From: CAJWPI01 sp964571215
GTDB lineage: Bacteria; Pseudomonadota; Gammaproteobacteria; Magnimaribacterales; Magnimaribacteraceae
Direction: 5' to 3'
Assembly (NCBI GenBank): GCA_964571215.1
Contig: CAZMZZ010000023.1
Coordinates: 1-22,731, forward strand
DNA: 22,731 nt
The notes beneath the pieces were generated by a model. That model saw only the letters and a list, made by a program, of their open reading frames with translations. It did no database searches and was not told the origin of the DNA. The position numbers and the translations under genes were made by a program. How positions within the stretch are numbered: position 1 is the first letter of the stretch; the number at the start of each line of letters is the position of its first letter. Positions 21,003 to 22,731 of the stretch are shown here, in pieces.

Positions 21003-22607
21003 TTGTTTTTTAAAATTGGAAGGAGAGCAATTTCCGGTTTCCCAATCTCCTTGTTTGCAATCGTAAATTATTCTGCCTTGATCCTTTAAATAAAAATCTA
21101 AAATTTGATGAGCATGAGCTCCAAAACCGAGAGATGTATCACTTTGTAATTTATCTTTTGGAATTGTGTAAGTTGACCAATCTAGTGGAGCTCGCCATCC
21201 TGGAGGTGGAACTAACAATGTTCTAGTTCCTGCAATTGGATGTAAAGCTCTCCACCGACGTATCTTTTCTGCCATTTCTTTGACTAAATCAGGATTACTG
21301 TCAGCTAAATTCTCATATTCATAAGGATCATTGATAATATCAAATAACTTATTTTGAACTTTGATCTCAAGTAATGATGATGAAATCGATTGCACTAGTT
21401 TCCAATTCTCATTAAAAACTGTGGTATGAAATTCTCCATAATTAGGAATCTCTGATACAAAATAAATATCCTGTTTAAGAGGTATATTCTTATCATCAAT
21501 GATCGCAGGCCACATATCTCTGCCATCAATCATTTTCTTATTCTTCATTTGTATACCTGTTGCACTAGATAAAGTTGGAAAAACATCCATCACTGTCATG
21601 ATTTGATCAAGAGAACTGCCAGCTTCAATTTTTCCTTTCCATTTCATAGCTGCAATTACCCTAATGCTCCCTTCATATGTATCACCTTTACCTCCTCTTA
21701 AAGGAAAATTATCTGCACCTCCACCTCCATATGTTGCTCCACCATTATCAGAACTAAAGAGAATAATTGTTTCCCTTTCTATCCCCTCTTCTTCAATGGT
21801 TAATAAAATCTGACCTATTGCTTGATCAAGGGCATCAACAACTGCGGCATAAATAGGTCTGGCAGATGGTCTTTCATCAAGAGTTCTTGTTCTATCTGCT
21901 GAAACGCTTCTAGTTGGCTTTCTATTATCCTCAAGATCTTTATATTTTTGTATTAAATCAGGTGGAGCTTCAAGAGGGGTATGAGGAGCTAAAAACGGCA
22001 CATACATAAAAAATGGTCTTTTCTTATTTCGAGATTTAATCCATTTTGATGCCTCTCTTGCTAGAAGAAATGTTTCGTAGCCCTGATCATTGATGGTTAC
22101 TCCATTTCTTTGAAAATCAATTCCGCCCTGATTAGCAAATGGGGGGAAATAACCCACTTCGGTATGAAGATGTCCATAAAAATAATCGAAACCTCTCTGA
22201 TTAGGATGGAAGGTTTCTTGGGAATGGCCAAGATGCCATTTACCAATCATTGCTGTTTGATAACCATTTAATTTAAAAGATTCTGGCATAAAATGCTCAT
22301 CGGGATGTATGCCGTTGTTCATCCAAGGCATTATTACACTGTAGGCCACACCCAGCTTAAGCGGATCTCTGCCTGTCATTAATGCAGCTCTTGTGGGGCT
22401 GCATATGGGCGTTGTATAAAATCTATTTAAAGAAATCCCCTCTTCGAATAAAGAATCAATATTGGGAGTTTTAAATGGAGCACCTCTTAACGAAATATCT
22501 GCCCACCCTAAATCATCTACTAAAAAAATAATGATGTTAGGCTTTTTTTCTAGTCCTAGAACAAAAAAGCTCAATAAAAAAGAAAAAAGTAGCAATAGTT
22601 TTTTCAT
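21000..22607 (-). CDS. Sulfatase (arylsulfatase type, Cys-type formylglycine site)
   Basis: Exported type I sulfatase of 535 residues that would hydrolyse sulfate esters. A signal peptide covers about residues 1-19 (lysines, then a leucine/phenylalanine core). The metal site starts with Asp31-Asp32 in FLVDDLGWAD. The FGly motif is CSPTR at 69-73, so Cys69 must be converted to formylglycine by a maturation enzyme encoded elsewhere; GKWHLG (Lys123, His125) and FSSDNGG complete the core. The C-terminal domain ends with PPPGWRAPLDWSTY and a Cys-containing tail. This layout fits arylsulfatases acting on sulfated sugars or aryl sulfates; the exact subfamily cannot be set by eye. Only a weak GAAG precedes the ATG. 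A small membrane protein gene follows 38 nt downstream. Confidence 0.95.
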   Translation of the reverse strand: MKKLLLLFSFLLSFFVLGLEKKPNIIIFLVDDLGWADISLRGAPFKTPNIDSLFEEGISLNRFYTTPICSPTRAALMTGRDPLKLGVAYSVIMPWMNNGIHPDEHFMPESFKLNGYQTAMIGKWHLGHSQETFHPNQRGFDYFYGHLHTEVGYFPPFANQGGIDFQRNGVTINDQGYETFLLAREASKWIKSRNKKRPFFMYVPFLAPHTPLEAPPDLIQKYKDLEDNRKPTRSVSADRTRTLDERPSARPIYAAVVDALDQAIGQILLTIEEEGIERETIILFSSDNGGATYGGGGADNFPLRGGKGDTYEGSIRVIAAMKWKGKIEAGSSLDQIMTVMDVFPTLSSATGIQMKNKKMIDGRDMWPAIIDDKNIPLKQDIYFVSEIPNYGEFHTTVFNENWKLVQSISSSLLEIKVQNKLFDIINDPYEYENLADSNPDLVKEMAEKIRRWRALHPIAGTRTLLVPPPGWRAPLDWSTYTIPKDKLQSDTSLGFGAHAHQILDFYLKDQGRIIYDCKQGDWETGNCSPSNFKKQ

Positions 22608-22663
22608 TCTTCTACAAATAAACTTCCCATTTTCTAACTGTATGCTGAGATAGAGCTAAAAAG

Positions 22664-22692
22664 CTTCTATTCTTATGTATCGATGATGTCAA
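22664..22692 (-). promoter_or_regulatory. Candidate sigma70 promoter of the sulfatase gene
   Basis: On the minus strand an exact TTGACA (22687-22692) is followed after 17 nt by TAGAAG (22664-22669, 4/6 to the -10 consensus). Transcription would start near 22656, leaving about 50 nt of leader before the sulfatase ATG. The remaining bases to the window end show no gene. Confidence 0.5.
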
Positions 22693-22731
22693 AAATCCTT
22701 ATTGAAGGTGTGTTTTCACATAAACTAGCTA

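Noticed and set aside
1..22731. Mobile elements, CRISPR arrays, prophage or defence islands
   Set aside because: No transposase, integrase, regularly spaced direct repeats or recognisable defence genes were seen; the tRNA-Gly has no integrase or duplicated 3' end near it.

Overview
The window looks like chromosomal DNA of an AT-rich, gene-dense marine gammaproteobacterium. Spacers are short and many genes overlap by a few bases. The GC content looks like about one third by eye and was not computed. Malate synthase G, DgkA and an E. coli-like Cfa fit Gammaproteobacteria. The mix of a Baeyer-Villiger monooxygenase, TauD-type dioxygenase, acyl-CoA synthetase, PQQ-type sugar dehydrogenase, Spinster-like transporter, phosphotransferase and sulfatase resembles SAR86-like streamlined oceanic heterotrophs. 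That placement is an inference from gene content. I see no rRNA, CRISPR array, insertion sequence, integrase or phage gene.

Layout. 1-4153 (minus strand): a Spinster-like MFS transporter, tRNA-Gly(GCC), malate synthase G starting 19 nt after the tRNA CCA end, and the start of a DUF885 protein cut by the window edge. 4219-5222 (plus): dgkA and folE, housekeeping genes for lipid recycling and pterin synthesis. They converge on cfa (minus, to 6362) with a hairpin between. 6454-8871 (plus): a type I Baeyer-Villiger monooxygenase and a GNAT acetyltransferase. 8864-13655 (minus): a compact five-gene set read as redoxin, acyl-CoA synthetase, enoyl-CoA hydratase-like protein, TauD/TfdA dioxygenase and EamA transporter. 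13656-13883 is a divergent control region with a perfect 18-bp palindrome and a second inverted repeat inside a candidate promoter. 13884-15467 (plus): a membrane-anchored PQQ-type dehydrogenase fused to a cytochrome c domain. 15490-22607 (minus): eight genes in one direction, read as sulfatase, small membrane protein, flavin-oxidoreductase-like protein, lactonase-like lipoprotein, HAD hydrolase, APH-type kinase, VOC protein and alpha/beta hydrolase, with three 4- or 14-nt overlaps and a possible leader ORF before the VOC gene.

How the genes may work together. Apart from the housekeeping genes, most of the window is accessory catabolism of small organic molecules: oxygen insertion (BVMO, TauD-type), ester or lactone opening (alpha/beta hydrolase, lactonase-like), desulfation, periplasmic sugar or aldehyde oxidation, and CoA activation of acids. 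The least explained parts are the redoxin-to-EamA operon, whose crotonase-fold protein lacks both hydratase glutamates, and the overlapping HAD/kinase pair. Both are good candidates for undescribed pathways, but their substrates cannot be read from the sequence.
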